A stretch of 64,000 nucleotides of DNA from Aphelocoma coerulescens (GCF_041296385.1 NC_091014.1:11507578-11571577); one strand, 5' to 3'. Positions 51,530 to 64,000 are shown, counted from the first letter of the stretch. Numbers and translations are program-made. The notes: generated from the sequence alone by a model not told the origin.

Positions 51530-51795
51530 GAAGTTTAAAAGTATGGCAATTTCAGGAGGTATTAGACAGACTCATGGAGGAGCAAGGGCTCTGGGGTTTC
51601 TAAAACATGGGGCAAATTTCCTACGAGGGAGTGACCAAAGCAACAGCTGTCAGAGGCTCTGTGGCCACAGCAAATGTCAGCCTATGCTTTCACTGTTCTT
51701 TTATGCTTTCCACAAACACTGATAGTGGCACCGTTAAACATAAGATACTGGAAGAGATGAGCCTTTCCTTGAACAGAATAAAGTTGATTTATGCC
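51530..51795 (+). mobile_element. Probable ancient L3/CR1-like LINE 3' tail
   Basis: Diverged similarity to the 3' end of amniote L3/CR1 elements can be followed: 'gtattagacagactcatggaggag' (family form 'atggacaaattcatggagga'), then 'tctgtggccacagcaaatg', and 'gatagtggcaccgttaaacataagatactggaagagatgagcctttccttgaacaga' (family form 'ggccactgtt..agac.agatactgg.ctagatg..cctttggtctga'). It precedes the larger L3/CR1-like body at 52340, so it is the tail of another copy or the two were rearranged. The frames at 51528-51722 and 51607-51876 are this element read through. Confidence 0.5.
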
Positions 51796-52339
51796 AGTGA
51801 AGATGCTCATCATTTGCTCTTTGCCTGCCATCTGTTATACATTAAAATGCATGTACATATTCATTCTGAGTGGTGAAAAAATATATACAAAATGTGGTAC
51901 AGCAGACTCATAAGCACCTTCATATTCAGTATGCCTCTGATTTTATAATCATTTTATAAGTGAAAATTTAAAATTAAATATTAAATTTAGGCAAAAAATC
52001 CCTTGTTTAGGAAAAAAAATAACTCGTTAGAAGAAAAATAACTAAATAGGTCAACTTTTGTCTAAGATAGGGATAATGTTGAAATATATATCTACCTGAC
52101 CACCAGTGGAAACTCTATAACATAAGACAAACAAGAGATTGACAGAAAAGTTGAAAAAAAATAAAATTGAATTCCATTAATAATTTACTTTTTTAATTTA
52201 TCAAAATGAGGAAGCCAGCAATAGATTCTATGCAGCCAATCACAGAAGGAAAACAACCTGGGATCACGGTGGAGGGAACTAGTTAAACCAGAACTTTTCA
52301 TTGTGAGAGATTACTCAGAACATCTGCCTAAAATTTAAC

Positions 52340-53735
52340 TGACCACAGAGTACGGGGTATATAAACAAAATCAAGAAGAAAATTCCAGAAACAGAGCTTA
52401 GCAATTACTCAAGATTTCTATGGGCACTCTAAAAAAATGAGATGGTTGAAATGCTAATGGTAATGAGCAATCACCTGTAAAACTTGCTGTGATATATGAT
52501 GACAGGAAGTGGCAAAAAGTTCCAGAAAGCCTCCAGGCAGTTCCAAAGGATACAGTCCTCCAAGTCTGATACTTGGTCTTAGCAAATTACTAGAAACTAT
52601 ATAAAGAAAATAATCTACGTATACCTTTATACACAGTCTGTTTAGAAAGTGTCAGTAGTGCTTTTACAAAAAGATTTAGGTCTTTAAAACCTAACAGAAT
52701 ACTTTACGAGAGCCAAAAAAACTAAGGGAAGAAAGGTGTGTGCTTGACAGAGTTTTGCTTGGATTTCCAAAGGCTCTTGGCAAAGCCTCTCAGCATTTGC
52801 ATCTAAGGAAATAAGGAGCAAAAACATAAAAGGAATGTCTTTGCATAGTAATTCATTTGCTTAAAGGATAGTAAACTTAAGGCTGAAATACATGGCCAGA
52901 CCTTGTAAGAGAGGGACATTGGTGCAGTCCTGCAGGGAGCTGTACTGAGATCTGCAGGTTTATCTTACAAATAACTGAACTGGGGGGGATCACTAAGAAA
53001 ATAAAATTTGCAAAGGCTGTTAAATTACTCACATAAATAGAGATGTGCAGTGGCTGTAAAGCCTTGCAAGAAGGCTTTATCAGACTGAGCTGTAAAGTAA
53101 TAAAATGGGAGAGGGAATTCAAAATGGATAAACATAAAACAATGCCCTCAAGGAAAAAGAAATCCAACATCACATATAAGAGGATGGGCTCCGAGCTGAT
53201 CATTGCAACACCAGTTGTAAGAAGTTGGGGTTATGATAGAGTCATAAAAACAGAAGTTCAAAGCTCAGTCAAAAAAAAAAAAAAGTCAAAAGAAGAAGTG
53301 ATTAAGAATTACTGAGAAGGAAATAGAGAACAAAGCAGAAAACACTGTCTACATTTATCTTGAAAACTATATCTGATCTCTGTGTCTTCAAATTTATATT
53401 AATAAAACTGGAAAAGGTGCAGAGTAGGACAACAAGGGTGTTCAGGAGAGGGAAATGGTTTCCTATAAGTATTCTAAGATCCTTTTTGTCTCAAAAACTG
53501 ATGGCTTGGAAGGTGCAGCAGAAGTCTACACAATCATAAGTGTCAGGAAAAAGGAAATTAGGGACAGATGGTTCATTTTCTTTCAGGATAACAAGGTAGT
53601 AAAGGTGAAGTATGGAGAGATCAGGTGTAAAACAAAAAAGGTGATACTTTATGAAGAGGAGAGTGGATGTGTAGAACTCCTCTCTAAAAGATGGTGTGCA
53701 TGCCAAAAATTTACAGAATGACTTGGAAAGTTCAT
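52340..53735 (+). mobile_element. Ancient L3/CR1-like LINE, reverse-transcriptase region
   Basis: This is a long, strongly decayed LINE body. Before the RT core, 'gagatggttgaaatgctaatggtaatgagcaa' and 'gcaaattactagaaactat' fit the region upstream of the polymerase palm. 'tttccaaaggctcttggcaaagcct' fits the 'dfqkAFDkv' block. 'gcaaaatttgca'-type text at 53001-53012 marks the F-A-D-D catalytic box, here read FAKAVKL (53007-53027), so both catalytic aspartates are lost. The frame at 53043-53315 keeps the next block ('REFKMDKHKTM' and 'YKRMGSEL', fitting the family 'MEFN-DK-K-M...Y-M-GSEL'). Then come 'ctggaaaaggtgcagagtaggacaacaagg' and the C-terminal block in another frame (53455-53721, 'LEGAAEVYTIIS' and 'VELLSKRW'). 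Frameshifts and stops make it non-functional. It ends just before A16. Confidence 0.8.
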
Positions 53736-53751
53736 AAAAAAAAAAAAAAAA
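53736..53751 (+). repeat. A16 homopolymer after LINE remnant
   Basis: Sixteen A follow the L3/CR1-like body directly. L3/CR1 elements do not normally end in poly-A and the body stops short of its true 3' end, so the tract is more likely a separate slippage event. Confidence 0.85.
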
Positions 53752-54842
53752 TCACAGAGAATATCTAAACTTCATGTATATTAGAAAACTCACTGAGCTG
53801 AAAATAGCTAGGGGCTGGAAGTATGGAGAAGTTTCTATGTAGTGTTTCCATGTTCTTGCTGTTAATCTTGGTTGGTTTCAGTTTGCATCCACTGCTAGAG
53901 GCCAAACACAGGGTTAGGTGAACAGTCCTAGGATGATATCATAATTCTCATGTTTCCCTGTTCGCACATATTTGCAAAAAGGAATAACATGGACCTAATT
54001 CATTAAGACAATGAGATACTCACATCAGCAATGAGTATTCATGTGGCAGCACTGAAATTAGGTTTTTTGGTAGGAGCTCCAGTCCTTTATCTCCCACAGA
54101 ATGGTCTGCAAATGAATGAACAGAAATTTGTGACTTGTGCAATTTCCTGACATATTTCTTTTAATCATGTCTCCATAGAAGCAAATTCCCCAACTGTTGC
54201 TGCTGATATGACAAATTTCACAGTCAGTCTGTTTAAAGTCTGTTTTGTGTGCACTAATCAATGTAAAACAAAAGGTATCTTTCTTATTTCTTGTGTATAG
54301 AAATTCATATGCTTGTTAGTTTAACTGTATTCTAATCCCATTAACCAACATTATCATTTTTGCTCTCTCATAAACAAAGAATTTGGTAGCAAAGAACATA
54401 AAAAGACAATTAATTGATTCAAACCTCATAATGTTTCAATGTCTAGACTGGTTTTCTTTTTTTTTTTTTTTTTTGTCTTTCATTATAGGCAGTCCAGGCA
54501 CATAAAATACAGGACAGCAAACAATGGATCAGACACCAAAACTCAACTAGTACTATGAGAAGTTCATAAGAAAGGGAAGGCACATAAGGTCTTTAAAACT
54601 CTCCACTGTTTAATAGTATAATTTAAATGTCTTTTGTTTCCATCTTTCTATTTTACAGGGTCATTTGGTTTTTGTCCCTAATAGCGGGGAGAGGTGGTAA
54701 AAAAAAAGATTCAAAGGCAGGGAAATACATTTCTTATTTTTTCCATTATATATTTTAATAAAAGCACGACAAACATTAATTCTATTCCAGACATTGTTCC
54801 TCACTCATTCAGAATGCTACCACACTTGCTTTTTAAAATGAG

Positions 54843-54878
54843 ATATTTATGTGCATGTATATATTTATGTGCATGTAT
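54843..54878. repeat. Perfect 18-bp tandem duplication
   Basis: ATATTTATGTGCATGTAT occurs twice in a row (54843-54860 and 54861-54878). Confidence 0.95.
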
Positions 54879-55529
54879 ACATATAGGTTTCTGTTAAAAA
54901 AACTATATATGGGGCCACTTTCACCATTTTTAATACCTCTGGAGAAGTAAATTGCAAATGTAGGAAAAGGCTGAATAAATATTTTTTGTTAACAAGGCAT
55001 TACATTTGTGCTTTTCTTTTTCAGCTTTACATCACTTTTCCAGATGCATATAACTACAAGAGACAGTCTTACCAATGCATTTTTAGTGGCCATAAAATGT
55101 GTTTTTCTTGGCTGTTTGAAGTAAATGTGCTAGTAACATAAAGCTATACCTAGAAACAAGGTTAACTGTAAATCTGATCAGAATTAACTATTTATTTATT
55201 TATTTTTAACTGCGGCAATTGTACCTCTTGTGTAAGAATCTGTGGCTGTTTGACTCTTTTTTGGAACACTTAGTGCCTTCAACGTTAAATGTCAGGAAAG
55301 AGCTATGAAAGCTGTGGATGTAGAACTGTGCCTCTGCAGTATGAACCATTATGTCACATGAATGAGGAGAGAAATATCAGAAATCTAGACAGCTGCCTTG
55401 TTACTTTCCTTGCCTCATCCACGTCCAGACTGTGGTATCAACTCACTGAACAGCATTTTTAAAAAGCACTGTGTAACTTACCCTACTTCCATGTGTGCAG
55501 CAAAAAAGTCTGGAGTCATGTTTCTTTTT

Positions 55530-55592
55530 TTAATTCCATGATCCTTATGGGTCCTTTCCAACTTAAGATATTCTATGATTCTATGACTCTAT
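55530..55592 (+). mobile_element. CR1 LINE 3' terminus (very short)
   Basis: 'ccttatgggtcctttccaactt' followed by 'gatattctatgattctatgactctata' is the extreme 3' end of a CR1 element with three terminal ATTCTATGA/ACTCTATGA units. Upstream text is not recognisable, so the insertion is severely 5'-truncated or the rest has eroded. Confidence 0.8.
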
Positions 55593-55918
55593 AGCAATAT
55601 TTTTCATTTGCAAAAATAATTTGAGACTGGATAGGTTTCAAAAAGATACAGAAAACGCATATGAGTTTGACATAGAACCTGCAGGGAAAGATTCTGCAGT
55701 CTGTATCATGCAAGAGATGATATTTCCAACTGTAAAAACAGCACAAATCAAGCAGTCTCACTCTCCTGTCCTTGCTGCAATCACCTTTAGGCTCTAAGCT
55801 GCAGCTGAAATGTAGCAGGAGTTGAGAATACATCTTTATGATGGTAACATATAATTATCTAATTTATGCTGTGTCAGGTCCTCTCAGTAGGACTGCCTTC
55901 AGAAAAATTCAGAATTAG

Positions 55919-55964
55919 ATGTAGGTACCAGCAAGGTACCTACATTTGACCAGCAAGTCAAATG
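55919..55964. repeat. Two adjoining perfect hairpins with CCAGCAAG loops
   Basis: Hairpin 1 is ATGTAGGTACC (55919-55929), loop AGCAA, GGTACCTACAT (55935-55945). Hairpin 2 is CATTTGAC (55943-55950), loop CAGCAA, GTCAAATG (55957-55964). They share three bases. The string CCAGCAAG spans both loops (55928-55935 and 55950-55957), a 22-bp spacing. Confidence 0.95.
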
Positions 55965-58517
55965 AGATAGCAAAATGCACACCTGTAAAGAGCTACATTA
56001 ATGGAACATTTGCAACAGTGTGAAAATTAAATATAAGTTCTACACATGATAACCTTTTCTCCATACTGCATTCATGAATGGAGTTTATCTGAATGCAACA
56101 GGGTGAGGAAAATAGTTATTATACTCCATTAAAAATGTCTTTATAAAATATAGGGCTTTTTTTTATAACAATTAACTCTTCTATAGCAAATAAGTAGGGA
56201 GCCAGCCCAGCTGATTTATGGAGAACAGAGACAGAATACGCACACACAGCATATGCACTCCAGAAAGCAAACCTCCCTCTCTAAAGTAGGGCAAATTTCT
56301 CTCTGGACACTTAGTTTTTGACTGAAGAAATCGTACTTTGAAAATACTGAAATATTCTGCTTTTTTCTTTTTAAATGTCTCACTGCTGAATTTTCCTTAT
56401 TTTAATGACAATGCAGCACACAAATTGCACCAATTACTATCCATTAATATCCACCTCTGCTGTCACTAGTATGTGCCTCATGCATAGCCTGTGTCAGTTC
56501 TCTGATTATTGATTGGCATATGTTACCCTGAAAGACCTCACAAGCAGCTGAAATTAGAGTCTGTGGTTCCCTCCCTGATTTTGAATCCCTTTACTAGCCA
56601 CAGAGTATATGGCCACATTTCCAACTTGCAGCTATGTAAAGCTCAAGCACACACCTTCAATTTCTTTTGAAATTGTGTTCTCTGTAAAACAAATTAATCT
56701 AATTCAGCAAACAGAGAGCTGTGAAACCATAGTATCAGCTATTTCTGAACCAAACTACCTATGGCTTGTGATTTTTTGTGGTTGGAACATGTTTTTCACT
56801 CTTGCTCAGCATGCTAGTTTTTCTCCCTCCTTCAGCTCCCTCTCCCTGAGGCTACTGCTTCCCATTCACCTTTTCAACAGTGACTCTTTTTCCTGAGCCA
56901 CTTATCTTAATTCTTTAGACATAATGTGTGTTGTACAGAAACATGGATAATTGCATCTTTACAAAGAGCTTATAATTGCACCTTTCCTTCTTTTGTAGCA
57001 TTTTTCTGTTCATATCTTGAAACATCTCAATGATTTCCTAAAGAGTTTTTGTTTTTTTTCTTTTTCTGGTGTGGAGTGATAATGTTTACTTTTTATTTAT
57101 ACTTGTGATCAATATAGAATATGAAATAAAGGAATAAAGAATGTATGTGATACTTATTTGTATGCCCTCAAAGAGCTTAGCTTTCTCTCTTTTCCAGCAC
57201 CTTTAACAATCCCAGCCTTATTTCAAGCAGGCTTCCCTGAAGTGCCATAAAGAGACTGGCTTTTTGGAGCTGGATAGATAAAACACATAAATCATAAGTG
57301 CTTCTGAGACTTCCCTACAGACATTTACCCAAGGAGCATGCAGTTTTGCCTGGGGAAGTAATTCGAATGGAGAGCTGGCCAGGTCAAGTCGAGAGATCCT
57401 TTCCAAGACTCTGATGACATCATCATATTAATATAGGGGACCTTGGAGAGATCCTGGATTGAGTTTAAAGTCTAGAGGTCTTGTAAGGTTTTGGGGGAGA
57501 AGACAATGATGAAGTCATCAGACAAGCTCTCATTTCAAAATTTCAGCTGGAAATCTGTTTTTAGGAATCCAGTTTATTTCTCAAGATCAAATCCTGCTGT
57601 GCATGATGTTAGATCCCTTAAAACACTACAGCAGCAAAAAAATTCACTAGAGAAATTATCCAGCCTTATTGGAAGGACAGGACATACCTACGGTGTCAGC
57701 TTTGAGCAAATTAGTTGGTTACCCAAGATTTCAGAAAAAGAGGAAAGGAAAACCTATTCACAGCCCTGACTCTCTCTCCTGACACCATCTGACTCCTTCT
57801 GCCCCTTTCCCATCCCAAAGAAAGGGGAGAGATTTGCCTCTGTTGTTGAATGGGTTTCTAAGCATCTTTCTCTGTGACCTTGCAGCTGGTGAGGCAGTTC
57901 TGATCTGGCAACAGCACATTTATGTCATGCAGCATCCTGACAGAGGAGACTGATCCTAGCCTAGGGAGAAGTGTGGGGTATAGGAACACACTTATATTTC
58001 CATATATCTGCTGACAGCAAGACTTTTTCTTTTGTTCTTGTATGAAATAATCTCATTCATAAGTATGAAAATGAAATGCCAATATGTTTATAATTTTTAA
58101 CTCTCTTCATGGTATTAGGCAATGTCTAGACACACATAAAAAACCCCAATGCAAATCCCCTCTTTTACAGTGGCTAGTTCTGAAAGTTCAGTAATAGCTT
58201 TAGCAAAATGTAAGATCTAATAGCTTTTTTGAGGGCAGAACTATTAAACTTCCACTAGCTGATGGCAAGTAAAGTTGTGCTATTGCATCTTTTAAAGGCA
58301 TTAGTTTCCAAATCAATTTTAATGTTTTTCACTCAGCAAGTTTAAAATTAGATACATAAATATATTGTTACAAATGCCATGTTTTTAGATCTGTAGGAGT
58401 TAAAAAAGCAGAGCAGCTGACTGAAGCAATTACAAAAGATCTAAATTGAGAGAGGGTGAAGAGATGGGATGATATAAAGGCATTTGAAATTTAATATTAG
58501 AGGAGAAAAATATTTAA

Positions 58518-58720
58518 ATCTATCTCTCTCTATATATATGTATATATTTATGTATAGGTGTAAATAGATATAGATGATATAGGTATAGATATAGATGATA
58601 TAGATAGATATAGATAGATATAGATGATATAGATATAGATATAGATGATGATATAGATATAGATATAGATATAGATATAGATATAGATAGATATAGATAT
58701 AGATAGATAGCTGTAGATAG
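58518..58720. repeat. (TAGATA)n / (TAGA)n / TA compound microsatellite
   Basis: A short TC and TA run (58518-58555) is followed by mixed GATATA, GATA and GATGATATAG units to about 58720. The Tyr/Ile/Leu-rich minus-strand frames at 58441-58725 and 58520-58777 are repeat translation. Confidence 0.95.
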
Positions 58721-59126
58721 CTCACATATTAATAATGCACACATACCAGTGCTGGAAAAGCAAAACCTGAACTGCAAATCAGTCTCTTATAAATAACTAT
58801 TTTCTATTGGTATTACAAGCTTGAAATTTGGGATTCAAAGATGATGTTGAATAAGGAAGCAAATCCATTATATACTCAACACATATTGGTTTAGAGGTTA
58901 CTAATGTTTAACTAGTGATGAGCCCACTGAAAAAAAATCTCAATTTCCTGGTAACCTTTGAGGAAAGGGAAAGTCTTTAATGGAACAAGAGAATTAGTGA
59001 AATTAGTCAGGCTTGTTTTCATACAAGGGTGCTTCCATCTGCAACTGCAACACTTGTATCCATACTACAGTGACTCAAGATCTCATGGTTTTGCACTAAA
59101 CCCAAAGTAATGTACAGGGTGATTAA

Positions 59127-59158
<32 letters not shown>

Positions 59159-62100
59159 AGGAGGAATTTTTGTGCAAAATTTAGTATCTGATGAAGGATC
59201 TGATGTATGTACATGAGTGAATGGTATGTCAGAGAATGAACAAATGCTTCATCCAAAATTTAAAATGTTTGCTCTTTTTTTCCCAAAGCATCAAGATTTT
59301 TGAAAGAGTCTGGGATCAGGAGCTCCTTAAGGCCATCTGCCTTCTTGTAGCAGAGCCCAGAGGCTGCTTTAGCCCTACCCAGCCCTGTTCTCTGAGGAAT
59401 TGTGCATCAGCTGGGAGATGAAAAACAGGCCCATGTACACTCTCATCTGTCCCAATATAAAGAATGAGGAATTGGCTGGCTGCCTAGAATATCTTCATAG
59501 AACAAAGAACATGGAGAAGTTTTGCTTGTAGATCTGACCATGGTAAATAAATAGTCTGAGAGGATCAGAAGACTATATGACACTAAGATTTAGACAAGAC
59601 AGACTGCACAGGTTCATTGGAATATCCCAACAGCCATAATTATTTACTTTCAAAAACACATTAAATAATAAATTACAAAATCATGAATAAAAGAATAGTG
59701 AAGCATGCATAGCTTTATTCAGTGATGAAGTCATCACTATACCTTATTCAGTACCACTTTTGCTTTGAATTTGCTGATATTTGCAAAGCTTCAGGATACA
59801 ACTGGTGAAACGTAAAATCATCTAAAAGTGGTTTTGAAAGGCATTTGATTCACATACCATTGACAACTGGAAAGTTTCACAGAGAGAAAATCTTATAGAC
59901 TAGGGATGGCACTGGTCGTCATCATTTCTTCAAATTAAAGATGATTCTAAAACATTTTACTTATGTTCATTACTTTTTTCTCCAGAAATGGTCCCTATGA
60001 GCAATTCTATTTCTTCAGCCTTTCCTGAGCACAATATTATATGTAGCCCTGTATAATGCAGCACTATTTACCTAACCTCTCCCTGTCTGCTGCTGTTGCA
60101 TTTTTATTGGATAGCTTCCAAAAGTCATTGTTAAAAACTGTGCACAACAAGATCAAGAGAACACTTGAGTTTTGTTGGACTACTGGTTGGGAGGCATGCA
60201 TGAATTGCATTCCCTGTATAAAAACATGTTAAATATGAAACTTAATAAAACAGAATCCATGATGATAGCATACAGTCACTCAGCTGAAATCTCAAAGGCT
60301 GCAAAATCACAGGAGCAGTGAAGCTGCCAATGCCCCAAGAACAAAACTTGCACAGAGTGGTGCCAATTTGGAATTCTTGGTTCACATATTTTTCTGAGGA
60401 ACATTAAGACCACAGACAGAAATTGTGCATGGAAAAACATATCAAAGAAACAGAAGTCACTGTTTTAGGAAAATATGAAAATTTATAATTGATTTCTTAA
60501 ATGTATGGTATGGATCCTGATGGATCATTCAATCAAATGCTAGAAAAAAAGATACTAAAATAAAGGTGGGTCTAGAATTATTGAATGTTGTGATAAATTT
60601 CATCAAGCTCAAACTATTAAAAATAGATGATGGGTTATTATTCACTTAAGTGTTCAGCCACTCTAAAAATCTCCAAATTTACCATTCCATGGACAGTCAC
60701 CACAGTTCTTAGGCACCCTTGACAAAGTAAAAAGTATCCATCAGAAAAGGAGAGAGAGGATTCTTCAGATCTAATTCAGCTGTCTAAAAGTTAAGCATCT
60801 ATTCTAGTCTTGTTTAGGATCAGAGATCCCTCAGCACACTGAAACAGGCTTCCTAGAAAGGCTGACAGGAATCTAAGATAATCCATATAAATAATTATCT
60901 GGAGCTACTCATGAGGATGATGCGGTTAATTAAGCCAGGGCAGTCAAATATGTTCAGAATAAAGTAATGAATGAAACCCAGCTGAATATTTGACCTCTCT
61001 GTCTCTACTGAGTCACTGAATACAGGGTGTCTTCATCTTTCATCAGAGTGCAATAAATAGGGTACTTCAGAGGCCAGTGCTGCAAGTTTGCCCTTATCTA
61101 TTGTAATCTACTAACTCACAGAATCAGTTTGTGCTTTCTCATAGAATCACAATTCAAATATAAATACAGGGTTGATTCCTCACCAGGGGTATATTTTCCT
61201 AATATGATGAGGCAAGAAAACAAGCCCATCATCTCCTTGAGAGTTTAGAAAAGAAAGAAACAAGCTATAGAGCTTTGTACATTTCACTTAGAAACAACAA
61301 TGGAAGAAAGTTGGAAATCTGTCCAAAAGACCAATATAGTAGTCTAGACAGGAAATATTTAGGGCATGAACCACTATTTTGGCCCTCGATAAAGTAAAAG
61401 ATCTGAATTGTTGCTTTACTAAGCTTATTTAATGTGAATGATTTGGCAACTGTACCAGTAAGAGTAGCAACATTTAGACTAGTGTGAAATCACAGATTCT
61501 TAAAGATGAAACATGAATTAGGTGTGAAGAAATGAGTTTGAGAAACTGTCTTTGACATTGCTGAAGCCAGGATTTCCCCTGTGAGTGGAAGCAATACCAC
61601 ATTCTAACAGAAGCATTATACATCTGCTTGCACTCATTTTATGCAGGTGTGAACTGATTAGAGTTGAACTCATAAGCATTTTCTAGGGAAAAATGTTCAC
61701 TCAGCATTGCAGAATTGCTTTGTAAATTTGGATTCATCTTGTTAAGAAACAAATTGTTGTTTCAATATTCTAAAATAAATCCCTTTGAAACAGTTTTCTA
61801 GCTGAGTTTCTTAGAAGTTTGAGATGCTTTTAAAAGCTAGAAGTTGAAACAAAACATTTGTTCACAAAACAGAATGTCTTAACATATTTTAAATTAATCT
61901 TTCATTCTTTTGCTTTGTTAGAAATCTCAAACCCCCTGAGTCTTTTCCAGAAGAAAAAGTTTATACAGTTTGAAATTGACTATGAACTGCCTAAACAGTT
62001 TTCTTTTCTTTTTCCAAGATTTATACCAGATATAAAGGTTCAGAAATATCTGGCTTTTAACAGAGATCTAAAATTTCCTTATCTTTTTTCCTTTATTTTT

Positions 62101-64000
62101 ATTTTGTGAACTAAATTAAATTGCAGCTAGAAAGATATAGATGCTTTTTTCTACATGTGGAACTGGAACAGAATGTACAGAAAATACCAAAAAAACCCTT
62201 TTGAAAGTATTTTGACTTAATACTGTGAGCACTATTATACATTACTTATTTAGCATTTAATGTATCCTACTTACATAGGACCGAAATACATTTTCTGAGG
62301 AAAGGTCACAGTGAAAGCAGTTTTTAATAGAGGTTTTGTAGTTAAAGATTAATTGAATATTGGCCTGAAAGTTCTAAGAAAACACCTCCGTGCGTGTGCA
62401 TACATCTGTGCAAAAATAACAGCCTTGCCACAGCTACTGAAAGACTTTGCTTGACTAAAGGCCCAGAAAGTGGGTCTGGTTTTCAAGGTGGCAGATGTAT
62501 AACTGTGGCTCAGCTGAGCTGTCCCTCAGCTAAGCCCTCCCCAGCACAGAATGTCCCTCGGTGACTGCTGAGACAGCAACCCCAGTCACATCAGATAGGA
62601 CAGGAGGACTCTCAGCATGTCCCACCCTTAAGCACAATACTTGCTACTAATAGTTGAGTATTTCTCTTAAAACCAGGGCAAATAATAGCAGTTCCATATT
62701 CATTGATACTTGATCTCTGCAGTAAAAGCAGCAGCAATTCGATCTCGGTGTGGTGTGAGTGTGTGATCGAGTTTCAGTTGTGGTGTGTGAGCTGTGCCAG
62801 AGCCCACCATATGGTGCTGGGGCTGCTTTTGTGTAGCTGCAGGAGAACAGATGATACTTGATCTGATCCTGAGTCTGCCAGGACAAAATTACCCTATCAA
62901 AATATTTTGAACAAATTTGAAGAAGCAGTATGAACTTGCACAGTTCTGCACTTGGTGGTGTGTGGCTTCAGCTCTTTCAGTTGATTACTGGAAGTTGAAA
63001 AACCATCTTAATACTCTTTGAGGGGCTATTTAATTCTTTAGCAAAGCAGACTCTGATGCTGAGTTTCATGTGTAAAAATGCAGAATATGATGTTTTCATT
63101 GTAGAACTGGAAAGGGAGAGAATACTCATGATCTAGCTAAGCTACGATTTCATACAAGAGAAAAGTCAAATGAGGACTTCCCACTAGATACAGATCCAAA
63201 GTGAGAAGTTCAGATTTGAAACCTAGACCTCATTTCTTAAACGACAAGGCTTTCAGAACTGTATCAGATCTCCTAGAGATTAGGGAGAAATTTAGATTTG
63301 TTCTTGGGTCCATGTCCTTGTAGAGAGTTTTGGGAAAAGAACCAAATTAGTATTTTCTTCTTTGTCTGTTGTTTCTTCTTTTTGCTTTTATGCTTCAGTA
63401 AGGACCACAGAATGAGAATGTGGAAGCGTGGAAGTATACCTGCAACCCATGGATACAATCTCCTCACCTGGGATTTCCAGACCTAAGAGAAATTCTGATT
63501 TCTTTTCTCTCACGCTTCAAACCCTTTAAACTTTTGTTTAATTTTAAAACATTTCAATCAGTGCTCAGTGGAGAATGGGAAATCATGCTGGATTTCAGAT
63601 CTGGCATTCCTGAGAAACTCAGGGACAGATCACACCCGGGCAGAACAGGAATTTAGGGTAGGTGAAATATCTTCAGAACACATCTCTTTTAACAACAGCC
63701 CAAGTCATTAAAGGGATTTATTCTTTTCTAAACATACATACTGATTTCCTTCACTCCATTCTTTTGGTATTTGACTGTTTTATAAGAAAGTCCTTCTTAA
63801 GAGATTGAAATGTCCATATAATCAGTTTCTGGAGGGATATAGCTGCCAAGCCCAGCTTCTCTTAGCTGCTGCTCATTTGTTTCCACTTTTTCCTCTTCTC
63901 CATCTTGTTTATTTAAATGCTTTAATGAGCTTGATTTTAGGATCTACATATTTCCACGTGTGGTAGCAAGACAGAATTACTTCTCAGGTCATCCACTAAA
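58721..64000. other. AT-rich unique DNA, no gene seen
   Basis: A26 lies at 59125-59150. 62460-62890 is GC-richer with TGTG-rich text and may be an eroded insertion, unassigned. Frames at 61858-62109, 62647-62886 and 63420-63656 have no domain. A 'tcatagaatcac' string near 61140 is too short to call a minus-strand CR1. Confidence 0.5.
59125..59150. repeat. A26 homopolymer
   Basis: Twenty-six consecutive A. Upstream sequence does not look like a processed gene copy or a known SINE. Confidence 0.97.

Larger units (their letters stand above)
53752..58517. other. AT-rich unique DNA with short repeats
   Basis: No exon was recognised. The stretch holds T18 at 54457-54474, an 18-bp tandem pair at 54843-54878, TTTA repeats at about 55189-55206, a CR1 tail at about 55530-55592 and twin hairpins at 55919-55964. 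The 92-residue frame at 57491-57769 is hydrophilic with no domain. Confidence 0.5.

Noticed and set aside
58441..58777. Tyr/Ile-rich minus-strand frames
   Set aside because: They are translations of the TAGATA microsatellite.
59125..59150. Poly-A tail of a processed pseudogene
   Set aside because: No gene-like sequence precedes the A26 run, and no target-site duplication was found.
61105..61160. Possible minus-strand CR1 end ('ctcatagaatcac')
   Set aside because: Only about 12 bases fit; no 'ggttggaa' block follows.

Overview
This window looks like AT-rich, non-coding nuclear DNA from a bird. The avian call rests mainly on several 5'-truncated CR1 LINE copies that keep the typical avian 3' end (a 'CTTCCAACC' block followed by ATTCTATGA-type 8-9 bp units). 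Long terminal repeats whose 3' halves resemble LTRs I know from songbird genomes support it, so a passerine is the best guess, but that step is inference from remembered families. I found no convincing protein-coding exon, tRNA, rRNA, known ncRNA, CpG island or CRISPR array. The open reading frames are short, lack recognisable domains, or come from transposon remains and microsatellites. The window therefore reads as a gene desert or the inside of a very long intron.

Layout. 1-11.6 kb is mostly unique DNA with one CR1 copy (about 1765-2117), a strong imperfect hairpin just after it (2185-2240) and a TCTTC/poly-T tract (6263-6369). 11.6-12.8 kb is a nested repeat cluster: a G/T-rich tract, an old CR1 tail, a GC-richer LTR-like segment and a short CR1 3' tail. 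15.64-15.77 kb holds a perfect 44-bp tandem duplication abutting two small palindromes. 17.0-18.26 kb is a GC-rich block ending in C13 and then about 565 bp of nearly pure TTTC repeat. 23.9-24.45 kb is a solo LTR, 25.8-26.4 kb the longest avian-type CR1 copy, and 35.9-36.35 kb a second LTR. 48.6-49.2 kb is an unassigned GC-rich patch followed by a perfect overlapping octamer (POU-site) palindrome. 51.5-53.75 kb holds an ancient L3/CR1-like LINE with recognisable but broken reverse-transcriptase text. 55.92-55.96 kb has two back-to-back perfect hairpins with near-identical loops, and 58.5-58.7 kb is a TAGATA-type array. The rest is featureless AT-rich sequence, some of which looks like candidate conserved non-coding DNA.

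There is no gene network to describe. The most useful whole-window pattern is that every retroelement whose strand I could read (CR1, L3-like and LTR copies) lies on the + strand. If the window sits inside an intron, this would fit a host gene on the - strand, because sense-oriented LTRs and LINEs tend to be removed from introns. I did not find a convincing new biological system. The best unexplained items are local inverted-repeat and template-switch-like structures and a few homeodomain/POU-site-rich non-coding stretches.
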